From Nemophila menziesii (Eukaryota > Streptophyta > Magnoliopsida > Boraginales > Hydrophyllaceae), in contig JARWIR010000013.1 in assembly GCA_029959085.1 (NCBI GenBank), positions 10,913,186-10,977,185 of the forward strand: a stretch of DNA of 64,000 nt. The letters are read 5' to 3'. Of this stretch, positions 46,401 through 59,499 are shown one piece after another; the first letter of the stretch is position 1; the number at the start of each line of letters is the position of its first letter. The translations under genes were made by a program, and so were the position numbers. Below the pieces are notes generated by a model that saw only the letters and a program-made list of their open reading frames with translations, was not told the DNA's origin and searched no databases.

Positions 46401-47355
46401 GAAGAAATTACGATGTGAGGTAAGATGAAATGAGGCACCAGAGTCAACAACCCACGAACATTCTTCACAAGCAAGATTTGGGTGACTGTTAGTAGTTGTA
46501 ATAGTCGATGTATTGCCTTCTTATTTATGTTTTGATTTGTTGATGACCTTATCGAGGTTGGTATTTCCTTGGTCACGCTTTAACTTCCAACACTCATTTT
46601 TTCTTGTGACCATCTTTTTTACAATAGAAACAAGTAACATTTTTTCTTGTCTTGGATTTGGATCTACCTCAGAACTTTGACTTATCTTGATTCGACGAGT
46701 CTTGCGGTTTGTTTCTTCCTCGACTCTCTACCAAATTAGCATATGAGTGAGATGGCAAGTTAAGATCCTTTCATTGAGCTTCTTCGTCCAAAATACTATT
46801 CTTCACAATTTTTATGGAAAGTTTAGGCGTGGAGTTACTCAAAGACATGAACAATGTCTCCTAACTGTCATGAAGAGAACTAAGCATAAGTAAGGTTAAT
46901 ACCCCATCGTCCAAGGTGATTCTGACGACCTTGAGCTGATTCGTGAGACCTTGAAAGTTATTAAGGTGTTCGACCACACATTGTCCATCTTTGTATTGCA
47001 ACTTCTCTATTCTTCTCATAAGAGAGGTTTCGTTCACACCAGTTTTCCGAGCAAACATCGCATTGAGCTTGTTCTATAACTCCAATATGTTTCTCTCATC
47101 GGTCACATCCTAGATAACACTATGGTCAATATATTGTCAAATCATGCTAATTACTATTTGATGTAACATTTTCCATTGAGAACCATTATACTTTTTCGTC
47201 TTGTCTTCACTAGTAATGGGCTCGTACAAATCATTGCAATACAAGATATCCTCCATCTTCAATTTCCATAAAGAATAATTCGAACACGTCAACTTGATCA
47301 TGCTTGAAACATTAGAAGATTCGTCCATTACCATTATATCACACAAGATACTCAT
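43420..47355 (-). pseudogene. old copia gag-pol remnants
   Basis: In order on the minus strand: gag start (47355-47137, MVMDESSNVSSMIKLT, NYSLWKLKMEDIL), gag middle (47058-46861, VVEHLNNFQGLTNQL), a region around 46600-46400 that should hold the zinc knuckle and protease, integrase (45991-45650, CVNCLAGKQHRE, FIDDHSRMVWVFPLKTKD, FLAENGGEFQ where the family has a SDNGGEF-type Asp, here AEN), RT palm (about 44440-44380, [11 protein letters not shown] intact) and the RT/RNase H junction (44213-44001, KAKPASSPLAGHF, GSLMYVTVCTRLDL). Frames change repeatedly and stops are common. Confidence 0.88.
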
Positions 47356-47359
47356 ATAA

Positions 47360-47376
47360 CCAAAGCTTTGATACCA
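47360..47376 (-). other. primer-binding site, initiator-tRNA-Met type
   Basis: On the minus strand TGGTATCAAAGCTTTGG follows the LTR end CCCAACA by three bases. TGGTATCA complements the 3' end of tRNA-iMet, the usual copia primer. Confidence 0.85.
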
Positions 47377-47379
47377 CTT

Positions 47380-48705
47380 TGTTGGGAAAGGTCACTAAAA
47401 CGTAGCAGAATTAAGTTGATCTCGTTTCCCCCCCACTTGTGAGATATGAATAGGAAAGAAAAAAGAAAGTAAATGACGCAAAGATTGAAACCCATCTAAA
47501 ACTAAAATAAAACCCCGGGTGGGATAAGGATCCAAAGTACTCCACTATAACATATAATAATGAGATTACAAGAGTTTCTTCTAGACAACTAGGGATGGCA
47601 ACGGATCGGATATCCTCGAAAAATTGCATAACCACATCCATATCCATTAAGAAAAACGATAACCAAATCCGCATCCATTAACCATCGGATTTTAGAATTA
47701 TTTACCAAATCCGCATCCGCGACGGATGCGGTTTATCCGCGGTTAATCCGTATCCGCAATATTTAAAATGATTTAAATAAAATAAATTGTTAAATATTTT
47801 TAAAATTCTAAAATTAACTACAAAATTATTAGAAAGCCATAAAATGATATTAGGCAATATAGTAATAAAATAGATAATAATCAATTAGCTAGTTTATGTA
47901 TGGAATAATTATATTTGATCGATATTATATATGAAATTTGCATATATAGAATATTTTTATACATAGTATATATATTTTAATATTTTATTTTTTATTTTTT
48001 AACTTTTATTTTTTTATTCGGATTTCGGATTATCCTTCGGATTATTGTAAAAGACCAAATCCTAACGGATAATCCACCGGTTATCTTTTGTGAGAACCAA
48101 ACCCTCATGGATGCACCATCGGTTCCACTAACGGAATTCTTATCGGATCGGATATCCATCGGTTACGGTTAATTTTTGAACCATTGCCATCCCTATAGAC
48201 AACACTACAGGATTATCGAATATATCAACTAATGGAATACATGAAATTGGAATGAACTCACCAGGCTTGGAACGAGGCTATAATTTTGGTTCCAGCTGTT
48301 ATAACGACAATCCCAAGGTTAAATCTGAACTTCGACGTGTTAAGAACACTGTGTCAAAATTTTGTCTTGATCGAATTTTATTTGACCATCCAACCGAGAC
48401 TCTCAATATTCTCTTGTAAATGGATTTTGTGGATACTCTTCTCCGGATTTCACTCTTTTTGTACTTTTTAATTCACTCTCCAAGTGTATCACTTCTGTAT
48501 CTTGATTGCTGTTAATGATAGGACTTAAGTTAGAAGAGGGAAGGTCATTCAACGCTTAAGTAAATGGCGTGAAGATATCGAAACACACTTGTGTATTTTC
48601 AATACAGTTTTTCACAGTTCCAAGATTTGTCTTTCATTATTTTCAATGAGTTCTCCAATCACCAAGGTGTGAGTTGTCCTCCAATGAAAAGGAACTATCC
48701 CAACA
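47380..48705 (-). repeat. old copia 5' LTR, interrupted by a MITE
   Basis: On the minus strand it starts TGTTGGGATAG (48705) and ends CCCAACA (47380). Without the MITE and its TSD it is about 712 bp, shorter than its partner mainly because the partner has its own 240-bp insertion. Confidence 0.83.
47590..48195. mobile_element. hAT-type MITE, 606 bp, TSD tagacaac
   Basis: Starts TAGGGATGGCAACGG and ends CCATTGCCATCCCTA, with tagacaac at 47582-47589 and 48196-48203. The subterminal sequence repeats atcggat, atccatcggtt and gcggat units. The sequence restored without it matches the other LTR (ctctagacaatact). Confidence 0.92.
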
Positions 48706-49451
48706 CGTTCAAACCATGTACGACAACCATAACTCTTACAAATCCACAACTCACACACTTATTGCATCTCATTGACAATTTTTGACATATTACTACTGTA
48801 AAAATATACAATAATATTTGTCTAATAGTTGAATTAAATATGTAGTACAACTATTTTCACCATTGACCATGGCCTTACTGAGTATATAGTTAAATCAAAC
48901 TTATACTTTAGCAAAAGATAACCTAAAATTCTATTAACCTGATTACACTCTTTTTAATTTTTTTGCTAAATGAGTATATCCACATTGTGAGATTGTAAAG
49001 TGAATATTTAAGAAAATTATTTTTAACAAATGATACAAATAGTGACTTAAAAAATTAATTTGTATGCTTTATTCTTTTGTCGGTAACTTTGCGGTAAAAA
49101 ATGAAGGTAGAATGAATTGTACTAAGAAGTGGAGAATATTTCTAGTACACTGACTGAAATGATGGCATACAATGTGCTTGACATAATATTCCAAGCATAT
49201 GAGAGTTTGCAACGACATGATCTTGACCGTTGGTTTGTGTTATCTTCACGGAATTATAATCCAATCGTCTGGTGATGGTTATTGGATTTTGCTTTGCAGG
49301 TGAGTTAATGACTAGAGTGAAACATGAAAAATATCTATCTTGACTATGACTGATGATTTGACCAAAAAAAAACTATGACTGATGAGGTTCAGAAAACAAC
49401 GTGCAAACCTGACCAAAGTTTGTTAGTATAAATACTCAAAAGCTTAGGAGT
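48706..49451. other. intergenic, nothing recognised
   Basis: AT-rich DNA between the old copia and the next fold-back element, without coding or bounded repeats that I can support. Confidence 0.5.
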
Positions 49452-49461
49452 AATGTTACGG

Positions 49462-50200
49462 GAGTTTTTTTTATTTGTGACTTATTTTTAAAAAATAATT
49501 GTATAAAAAACTTATTTGAAAAAATAATTGTAAAACTAACAGGCGCTCCTCGGAGGAGCGCCTCTATCTGTTATTCAGCCCATTAACGTTTTAGCCCATT
49601 AATTAACATAAGTAGCAGGCGCTCCTCGGAGGAGCGAGGAGCGTCTCTATCTGTTACTCAGCCCATTAACGTTTTACCCCATTAATTAACATAGGAGCGC
49701 TTTCACTTATAAAAGAAAATGACTAGCCAACGATCTTTTATTGTATTTTTTACTTAATTAAGAATTGTAGTGTTGCATCAGATGCTTATTTTATTCTATT
49801 AGACTTTTTTCTTACAAAGAAGATAGATTATTCAGATTATTCAGGTAAGCAAAAAGCTTAATATTCATGATCACGTTTTAATAAAAAATCCTGCTTGTTT
49901 CGGTAATTCTATGCCTAATTGATAAGGCATCTTCTCTGTATTATTAAAATACTCTGTACACAGTTCTTGCAAAAGTAAAGGCTGAAGATCGTTGGCCAGC
50001 CATTTTCTATTATAAGTAAAGGCGCTTTTCAGATTAGCGCATTACACTTAAGTTAATAAATGGACTATTAAGTTAATGGGCTGGGTAAATGATAAAGGCG
50101 CTCCTCGAAGAGCGCCTTCGTGTTAGTTTTGCAATTATTTTTTCATATAAGTTTTTTTTACAATTATTTTTAAAAAGTAGGTCACAGATAATAAAAACTC
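49462..50200. mobile_element. MULE-like fold-back element with GC-rich hairpins, 10-bp TSD
   Basis: 739 bp, flanked by aatgttacgg at 49452-49461 and 50201-50210. TIRs of about 210-260 bp begin GAGTTTTT and end AAAAACTC. Each arm carries a GC-rich palindrome: ggcgctcctc-g-gaggagcgcc at about 49543, and a counterpart ggcgctcctcgaagagcgcc at about 50097; a third lies at 49618. The left arm also has a roughly 80-bp internal direct repeat. Non-coding. Confidence 0.9.
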
Positions 50201-51737
50201 AATGTTACGGTATCGTGTGAGTCATTAAAAATTGTTAGATGAAACGTTATAGCAGTGTGAATGTTAGATATGGTTGGTCAATACAGTATATAATTGGGTT
50301 TTACAAAAACAATATGACTCCGCCCAAAAAAAAAAACAATATGACAAAAAAAGATTGGGTTTTACTTTCTATGGTTCATGTAGAATTCTTAAAAAAGAAA
50401 AACGTAACTATCAGTAAAGGAGGAAAATATAAAATAAGGCCCAATTATCCAAATTTTTATATTATAAGCTTAAGTTATAAAAAGTTATTTTTTAAAGTTA
50501 TTTTTTAATTTTTTAGTTTGTTTTTTACTTTTATATCCTTTCCTCCTGATATGTATGGACCCATCACGACTTCTACATTCAGTCTCTTTTATTCTATGGG
50601 TACGGCCCCACGATGAATACGGTCACACTTGTTTGTAAATAACCCGTGATGGGACAAACCCGTGGCAGTTTATCAGATTAACGGGTTTTACCCAACATGA
50701 ACAAATAGCCCAAATTCTGGTGAGGATGCACCATTAATGAACTAAAACAAAACCAACTTTTTTTACAACACATCAATGTTATTGGGTCTGCAATAAAGCA
50801 AATGAGAAATATGCTCGTTGGTTTAGCAACTGAAACTTCAAAATAGCTCTTCCTGAATTTACATAATTTGAACTGGAGAAATTTGCATACTTGTACTGTA
50901 ATACCATCATTCCATATATTCTTGAAAACATTGTATACACGAAAATTTGCATAATTTGAACTGGAGAAATTTGCATACACACATTTATACAAGTATTACT
51001 GGTAAAAACATTGTTTGATCAAACAACCAAAAAGACATATCCACTTGCTGAAACAAACACAAAAATAGGAAATTGCAACGGAAAAACAACGAATCAAAAA
51101 AAATCACAACATGTATACGCGGGTAGCTTATGGGGCTGGACCCATCTCGGGTTTTGGATTCATGGGGATGGGTCCATATCGGATTTGGGATTCCTGGGGT
51201 TGTACCTTTGATGGCGATGAAGAGCGAATACGGTGGTGGTGGTGCGAATCTGGCCCAAAAAATCTCAACGGTTTTCTGGTGAAGCAACGAATCTCACATT
51301 GCATTGTCTGGGCTATACCCTCAACCGTTCGATTGGATTAGACCCATGACGATATTTTCCTTGGGCTGGACCCATGGTGGCTAGGGTTTCATCCGGTGTT
51401 GGAAGGCGGCGAGGTAAGTGGTGGTGCATAGCGGCTTCGGGTTTGTTGATTAACATGATGGGTAGAGTTTCAGTCGGTGTTGTGAAGCAAAGCTGTGGTG
51501 GGGGAGAGAATATAGATTTGATGGTGATGGTGCGAATATTGGTGGTGGTGCAAATCTTGTGAAGCAGCGCGGTGGTGCGAAGCTCGATCTGTGACTGTTG
51601 AAGCTCGACATCACCGGATGCTACGAAGGTGAGACCTGATGCTAGATTGCATAGATGATATGGGTGGTGATGGCGGAGTTGGAAGGTCTAATAAAGCCTT
51701 CAATGGTGGAGTAGGGGCAGCAGAGGTTATTCTTGTG

Positions 51738-51840
<103 letters not shown>

Positions 51841-51924
51841 GATGGTGATGGTGGGGATGGAAGGTGGCTCCATGAGGATGTATACGGTAAGTAGAGAGAG
51901 GAGAGCAGGTCTGCGATTTTCTTG

Positions 51925-51928
<4 letters not shown>

Positions 51929-51979
<51 letters not shown>
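51929..51979. repeat. (GA)n microsatellite, about 51 bp
   Basis: A second uninterrupted GA run about 90 bp after the first. Confidence 0.97.
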
Positions 51980-51982
<3 letters not shown>

Positions 51983-52145
51983 TGGAGAGGGTTTTGATCT
52001 AGGTTGGGTTGCTATATAGGATTTGGGTTTTGGATTTTGGACTTTCACTGTACACTAGTAAGGGAGTGGAGGGTAATTTAGGTCTTTAACCTTCTTTAGT
52101 TGGCTTTCTAAAGGGTAGTTACATCGAGGCTTTATAATATAAACA

Positions 52146-53540
52146 CAAAGTGCTATACGACTTATTTTATAGTAGACCCATCAGGACAGATCCTAAACTT
52201 TTAGTATTTTTCCCTTTCTTTCAAACTTTCGGTCGGTTATATATATTATTGTGGTGCCTTTAGATAGGTAGAATCCCGTAAAAATATATTACAAAAACAA
52301 TCTGCAAGAACTAGCAAATCCATTAGGGTTTTTAGTATCTATTAATGAGAGTTCGATGGTGTGCATTCGTCTCAACTGGAACATTAGTGGCCCATTCATG
52401 AACGTTTCTTCTTCCGCCTCCAAGAAAGGTTAAGCTATAGACTCCTATCAAATTCGATAAATTATGTGATTTTTATTACTTTAATTCGTTATTTCTTCTC
52501 AAACTGTTTTTGTTACTCGGTTAGCTATATATATATCAACTTTTTCTTCTCCTACAATGTAAGCTAATTGAGAAATTAAAGCCGAAACAAACCATGAAAG
52601 TTACACAAAAATATTTCTTTATTGAATTCTTGAGCGCAACGTTTTTATGCAAACTCCATCGCGATAGTTGTGAATGTACGCGATTAATGGACGTAGTGGT
52701 TATGTATTGAGAAACTAACTGTAAGAAACAATATAGCACCAAGGATACGAAAAAAGTAGTATGCATGTCACTACAACAGACAAGTATCGTAATTTCTGCC
52801 TTTTATTCTCTTTTATGTAATTTTTTGTTGTTATTGTTTATACTTTCGAATAACACTACATATGTGATGGTAGAACAAAATAAAAATGGTTGCTTTGAAA
52901 GAATATAATACTTTGCAAGAAGTAATCAAGATAAATATAAGATCGATAATTTAATTAGTGGTAATTTTTTTTATTATGATCAAGAGATTTTATAATTAAG
53001 TGTGATTCGAATTAAAATAGTTCAAAGGCAAAGTAATTTTAACATATAAGTAAAAAGACCCAAATGTACTCAATGTTTCAAAATTTGATAAAGGGTTATC
53101 ATAGTTTCAATTTGGACAAAAAATTACCCAGTATTGTAACTTTGGTCCAAATGCTGGTATTCATCGTTAATTCAGTCGTTAAGTGCTGACGTGGCAAGAG
53201 TATGTGTACTTATTTGTCATTTTCCAATTTTTTTGGATATATTCTTGTCTATTTTATTTTCTTAATCAACCACGTAGACATTAAATGTAAAATAAGCGGC
53301 ATGTACCAATGATTGAATAAAAATAAATAAGGTGAATGAGACATAGAGTCTTGGAGAGTAGATCTTCGTCCTATAACAACTAATGGAAATCTTATTTCTT
53401 TAAAAAGACCTCAAGTATGACCAAATACTAAAATACTCTTATATAATACAAAAAACACTAAAAGACAAAAAAAATTGTTAAGTGTTGGCAGTGTTCATCT
53501 CCGGCCTCCGGCCACCGACCACCACCCACCGTCGAAAAAA
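52146..53540. other. intergenic, no gene recognised
   Basis: AT-rich. A segment near 53060-53260 (caatttggacaaaaaattaccc, cgttaagtgctgacgtggc) has the look of a dispersed non-coding repeat, but its ends are not visible. Confidence 0.45.
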
Positions 53541-53542
53541 GT

Positions 53543-53660
53543 TTAGAGTATCGAAAAAAAGTATAGAGTATCGAAAAAAGTATAGAGTATCGCAAAAAAT
53601 ATAGATTATCGGAAAAAAATATAGAGTATCTAAAAAAATTATATAGAGTATTGCGGAAAA
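53543..53660. repeat. minisatellite, about 7 units of 17-19 bp
   Basis: Units of the form tatagagtatcgaaaaaag repeated with small changes. The complementary strand gives YSIFF-type low-complexity frames, which are not genes. Confidence 0.85.
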
Positions 53661-53681
53661 AATTGAGTCCTCCATAAAAAG

Positions 53682-55165
53682 AGGAAATTACTAATAAAAG
53701 CCTAAAAATCCCAAACGTTACTTATAAAGTCCCAAACTAAATTTTTTTTTTTATGAAAGGCCTAAGTTTGATTTTCTGGTTAGCTTTTTTGCCCTTATAC
53801 CTCTATTTAGTTTTATCGTAGGTACGTACCAATATTTTTCCGTTTGGTACGTACCAATATTTCTGTTTGGTATGTACCAATATTTTCTGTTTGGCACGTA
53901 CCAATTACATTTCTAACATGATCGTTTTACGATTGTTATACAATCAATGTTTTTATAATTGCATGATAGGTGTCCCTAATAGCATTTTTATAAACTTAAA
54001 TGGTTTTTGTCCATATCCAAGGTTAATGTCCGTACTTATTTAGATAAACCAAGCAAACCTATCGTGTCAAGGTCCAAGCATTGGTACGTGTCAAACATAA
54101 TTTTTTTTCCGTAAAAATAATTCGAAAAATGAAGCATTGAACACTCGTATTTGAACAAAATTAAAAAGATAATATTTTCACGATAAAACCTCAATTGGTA
54201 TGTACCAAACAAATCTGATTGGTACGTACCAAATAGATCATATACCATCTCCCGCTGTTGTGCCAATTTGTGCAAAAATTTTCATTCGGTATTTTTCTTC
54301 TTTTTAGACCATCTCCAGAAGTTGTCCCAATTTCATTTTAACTAAAACAATATAGAAAATTAAATATTAAATAAAGAAAATAAAAAGTAAATTTTGGAAA
54401 GCAATGAAACATATTACTGTAAACGTTGAAAAATTTCAAAACAAAAAATATAAACGTTTAAAAACAATGAAACATTTGTAGTGTTAAAAAGTAAACAATG
54501 AAACATCATTCTCTATGATTAAAAAAATTGAGACATATCTTCACACTCGTATAGGAACAAAAAACAAAAAACAGAACTTTTTCACACAAAGGGCTTTTAT
54601 ATTCTTCTTTATACGCTATTTGTAGATTTATCTTCACACAATACCCACAAAACTACATGGAATCCCCTCCCATATACAATATTTTCAGTGCTTATCACTT
54701 CTCATACGGTAAAAGCCTTCCAAAAAAAGAATGGTCCACAAACGGCGGCAAAAGAGAGCAGCGGTGGAAAGTGGCTATTTTCTTGTACAGTGGAGAGCAG
54801 CGGTTTTCTTTGCAATCAGGCTTGATGGTGGTGGAGAATGGTCCACGAACAACAATGGTTTGCTTATGCAGGAGAGTGGCTCGTGTGTTGATAGAAGAAG
54901 GTGAGGCGACGTATTTTTTGTCCTAGTACGTGAGAGAATAGAAAGGTAAGAGAGAGAGAGAGAGAGAGAGAAGAGAGATAACCAAAGAGATGTGAGAATA
55001 GATCTGATCCCTTATGGTGTTTTTTTTAGGTTTTTACAGTAAATAGAGGGTAAGGAAGGGTCATTTAGGCAATTTTTTTCTTTTAGTTGGAATCTAACTA
55101 GGTAGATAATAAGGGGCTTTTGTGAGTATTACTAGTGGCTCTAAGGCCTTTTAATATAAAAGCTC
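53682..55165. mobile_element. GA-repeat-bearing TIR element, member B, 10-bp TSD
   Basis: Flanked by ccataaaaag at 53672-53681 and 55166-55175. The ends (AGGAAATTACTAATAAAAGCC / RC of TTTTAATATAAAAGCTC) are imperfect TIRs. The interior contains the ggtacgtacc repeats, an 89-codon frame at 54657-54926 (MESPPIYNIFSAYHFSYGKS..) of unknown relation, and a short GA run (54950-54972). MULE-type by TSD length and layout. Confidence 0.7.
53819..53904. repeat. four palindromic ggtacgtacc units, 23-25 bp apart
   Basis: Copies at 53821, 53846, 53869 (ggtatgtacc) and 53893 (ggcacgtacc), separated by aatattt..ctgttt spacers. Two more at 54197 and 54221, again 24 bp apart, in the other half of the same element with the flank inverted. 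Confidence 0.9.
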
Positions 55166-55175
55166 CCATAAAAAG

Positions 55176-56385
<1,210 letters not shown>

Positions 56386-56743
56386 TAAGGCTGTAAATGA
56401 ACCAAGCCGCTCGCAAGCCGCTCGAGCTCGGCTCAGGAAAAAGCTCGTTTGAATAAACGAACAAAATTTTGTTCGAACTTGTTCGTTAACTCGTTAAAAA
56501 TTTAAATTTGGACATTAATGCTTTAGTTATCAATAAATATATTGTTAAACCTATAAAAAACAAATTATTCGTTAATAAATCGAGATCGGCTCGAAAAAAG
56601 CTCGTTCGATATGTTAACAAGCTTGAAATGTGAGCTCGGCTCGACTCGTTAAAATTTGAGTTCGACTCGGATCGACTCGTAAATCTTATCAAACAAGCTT
56701 GCACATCTAGTATTCGGCTCGACTCGGTTCGTTTACATGCCTA
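56386..56743. mobile_element. hAT-type MITE, 358 bp, TSD gaaatagg (family copy 2)
   Basis: Starts TAAGGCTGTAAATGAACC and ends GGTTCGTTTACATGCCTA, flanked by gaaatagg at 56378-56385 and 56744-56751. Closely similar to 41880-42275 including the shared block aaacctataaaaaacaaatt; it lacks part of the left subterminal repeats. Confidence 0.92.
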
Positions 56744-57370
56744 GAAATAGGGATGTCTTAAAGACTTCGTATGTAAAAATCTCAAATAAATAGTAGGTAT
56801 CGCGTTATTTAAATTAAAAATAAAGTATTTATTCTATAAAGATATGAAGATATGGTTGGATAAATTACATTTTATTTTCTCTAACATATATTGAATAGAA
56901 AAGAAGAAGAAATAAATTACTTTTAGTCGTATTATTTTTGTGAAGGTAGAGCCTCCAATGTTAGGCTAAGTCCAACAGCTCATCACATTTTTTGCTAGAA
57001 TTGGGGGTCAAATGACTTTTTATTATCAAATACAACTCTCTAAATAAGAGTTGCTCCAACAGCTTCCCAATTCTATCAACTAATTTTAAAAATTCTGTTA
57101 TATATTTTATTAATTATTTTAAATTGTTATTGAGTTTTTTTTCATATATCTAGAAACTAACTTGTTATAAAAATTATTTATTTATTTTTTTTAATATTTT
57201 TTAAAATGAAATATATTTGTTTTTTCATGTATAATAAAATATATCTATATTTTTTTAATAAATCCTTATTTTTGTATTATTTATCTTTAAATAAAGTATT
57301 AAAACAAATAAAAAATTAAATAATATTAAAATATGTTACTATTATTTATATTGTTTTAATTAATTTACAA

Positions 57371-58844
57371 GAGATAATTCCCAATTAATTACACTTCCTC
57401 ACTTTTCATTCTCAAAAAAAAGGAAGGAGGAAATTACTTCCTACTTACTCACAAATTTTCAACTTAATTCTCAAATAAGCACATGGTCATATTTACCTTC
57501 CATTATTGCCCTTATATGTTTTTTTATTTCATTATATATTTATATATTTAATATCTGAATTTATTTTTTCATTTTTTTAAATTTTTTTTTTTAATTTTTT
57601 TTTTCCGAAAAAATATTTTTTTTTTGAATTTTTTTTTTTTTCGAAATTTTTTTTTTCCAAAATTTTTTTTTTTTTGGAATTTTTTTTTTTCGAAATTTTT
57701 TTTTTTTTGAAAATTTTTTTTTTGAAATTTTTTTTTTCGAAAAATATTTTTTTTTTTTCGATTTTTTTTTTTTTTCGAAAAATATTTTCAAAGATTTTTT
57801 CATTAACACACAAGTTCATACTGTTTTGTGTTACGGTAACTCATACATCAAGCGATTGTGTGTTACATTAACACACAATCAGATGTTCAGACTATCTGTA
57901 CACTATTATCTATTAATGTGTACAAATATTCTGTATATCTTATTCTGTGTTCCTGCAACACACAATTGTTATTTGTGTGTGTTTAAGCAACGCAAAACTG
58001 TAAATGATAAACGCATTGTGTGTCTTACCAACACAAAACCCATACTGTTGTGTGTTACTGTAACACATACTTTCAGCAATTGCGTGTTGCATGAACACAT
58101 AATCAGCCTACATATACATTATTCTATACTTTAAATGATAAACGCATTGTGTGTCTTACCAACACAAAACCCATACTGTTGTGTGTTACTGTAACACATA
58201 CTTTCAGCAATTGCGTGTTGCATGAACACATAATCAGCCTACATATACATTATTCTATACTTTGTGTACAAATATTCTGTCTGTCTGATTTTGTGTTCAT
58301 GTATCACACAATTTGTTATTTATGTGTGTTTAAGCAACTTAATATTATACATATTGGGTGTTCATGCAACACACAACACATATGATTTTGTGTTACTTTA
58401 ACACACAATTATCATAGAAAAAAAATTCCGGGGGAAAAAATCGACAAAAAAAAAATTCGAAAAAAAAATTTCCGAAAAAAAAAAATATTTCCGAAAAAAA
58501 AAATATTTTTCGAAAAAAAAAATATTTTTTGAAAAAAAAATATTTTTCGAAAAAAAAATATTTTTTGAAAAAAAAATATTTTTCGAAAAAAAAATATTTT
58601 TCGAAAAAAAAATATTTTTTGAAAAAAAAATATTTCGAAAAAAAAATATTTAAAAAAAAAAATCTGAAAAAAATAAATAAATATTAAACTATAATTAATA
58701 AAATATATAATTAAAGTAATTAATAATAGGTAGAAGGATATTTTGGTAATTGGATAATATTTTGTGCTTAATTGGGAATTAAGTTGAAGTTGTAATTAAT
58801 AGGGAATACTTACCTTCTCCGCGTAATTAATTGGGCGTTGCCCC
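57371..58844. mobile_element. MULE-like fold-back element with AACACA palindrome array, copy 2, TSD aatttacaa
   Basis: 1,474 bp, flanked by aatttacaa at 57362-57370 and 58845-58853, inside the Tourist-like element. Terminal inverted repeats share cccaattaattac and caacttaattc. Inside lie a T-rich arm (57560-57780, ttttttcgaaa units) and a mirror A-rich arm (58430-58670, ttcgaaaaaaaaatatt units), which could pair over about 220 bp. The centre (57800-58420) has at least eleven short inverted repeats such as tgtgttacattaacacaca and gtgttactgtaacacat. It includes a 131-bp tandem duplication. No gene. Confidence 0.92.
58001..58262. repeat. 131-bp tandem duplication within the palindrome array
   Basis: 58001-58131 and 58132-58262 are identical by eye (taaatgataaacgcattg ... 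attctatacttt). Each copy holds three of the short palindromes. Confidence 0.95.
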
Positions 58845-59499
58845 AATTTACAACTACTTTCTTCAAAATCCATAAAAACTAGATATTATTAAATAATATA
58901 TGACCAACCTTAAATACTTTTTAATGTTTTTTATTTTATACATGTAAAATTAATAATATTAAATAAAAAGAGAAAAAATATATTTAACTAAAATATATAG
59001 ATTATAATTTTTAAACAACTCACCTAAAAATAATTATGTATTTTTTTTTTTACCACTCTTCGTTAGTTGGAAGAAAATGTAAAATGTAAATATATAATTG
59101 ATATATTAATTAAATCTAGTAGAAAGATATGAGAAAAAGAAAAGAAAAGAAAAAAGAAAATATATGGATAGCTAACAGTTTTTATCAAGAGATGTATAGA
59201 AAAAAGATGATGAATTGGGATCCATAGAATAGAGAGGCTAGTGGAGGTCAAATTTTAAGATATTCAACCCCAATTGTAGCAAAAAGCCATAATAGAGTGG
59301 CTATTGGAGTTAGCCTTATGAGCCAAACCTTTTCCTTTTTGGTCCCACGTGGCTTCTTTCTTGATTTAGTTGGTTCTTGTTTTATGGTGCTCTTTAAACT
59401 AGTTTGGCCGAGCATTCTTTTTGGACCTAATCAGGTTTCTTTATTTTTGGTATCGGTTTTTTTTGTCAAACGATTATATTAAAGGAAAGAAACAATAAG

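Larger units (their letters stand above)
42445..48705 (-). mobile_element. Ty1/copia element, complete in layout but decayed
   Basis: On the minus strand: 5' LTR (48705-47380, with a 606-bp MITE inside), primer-binding site (47376-47360), gag, integrase, RT and RNase H remnants (47355-43500), then 3' LTR (43419-42445). Domain order INT before RT identifies copia. Several stops and frameshifts per domain, plus insertions in both LTRs, make it much older than the copia at 26.2 kb. No TSD is readable. Confidence 0.9.
56964..59315. mobile_element. Tourist-like (PIF/Harbinger-type) MITE hosting a fold-back element
   Basis: The ends GGCTAAGTCCAACAG and CTATTGGAGTTAGCC are TIRs, flanked by TTA at 56961-56963 and 59316-59318, the 3-bp TSD of PIF/Harbinger elements. 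Inverted similarity continues inward (tttttgctagaattggggg / RC of caattgtagcaaaaagcc). Without the nested fold-back element it would be about 870 bp. Non-coding. Confidence 0.8.

Noticed and set aside
57577..57871. Overlapping KKK/FFF-rich frames on both strands
   Set aside because: They come from the T-rich arm of the fold-back element (ttttttcgaaa units).
57800..58420. Regularly spaced short palindromes considered as a CRISPR-like array
   Set aside because: Units are palindromes with variable halves, there are no uniform spacers, no cas genes, and the sequence is a plant transposon core.
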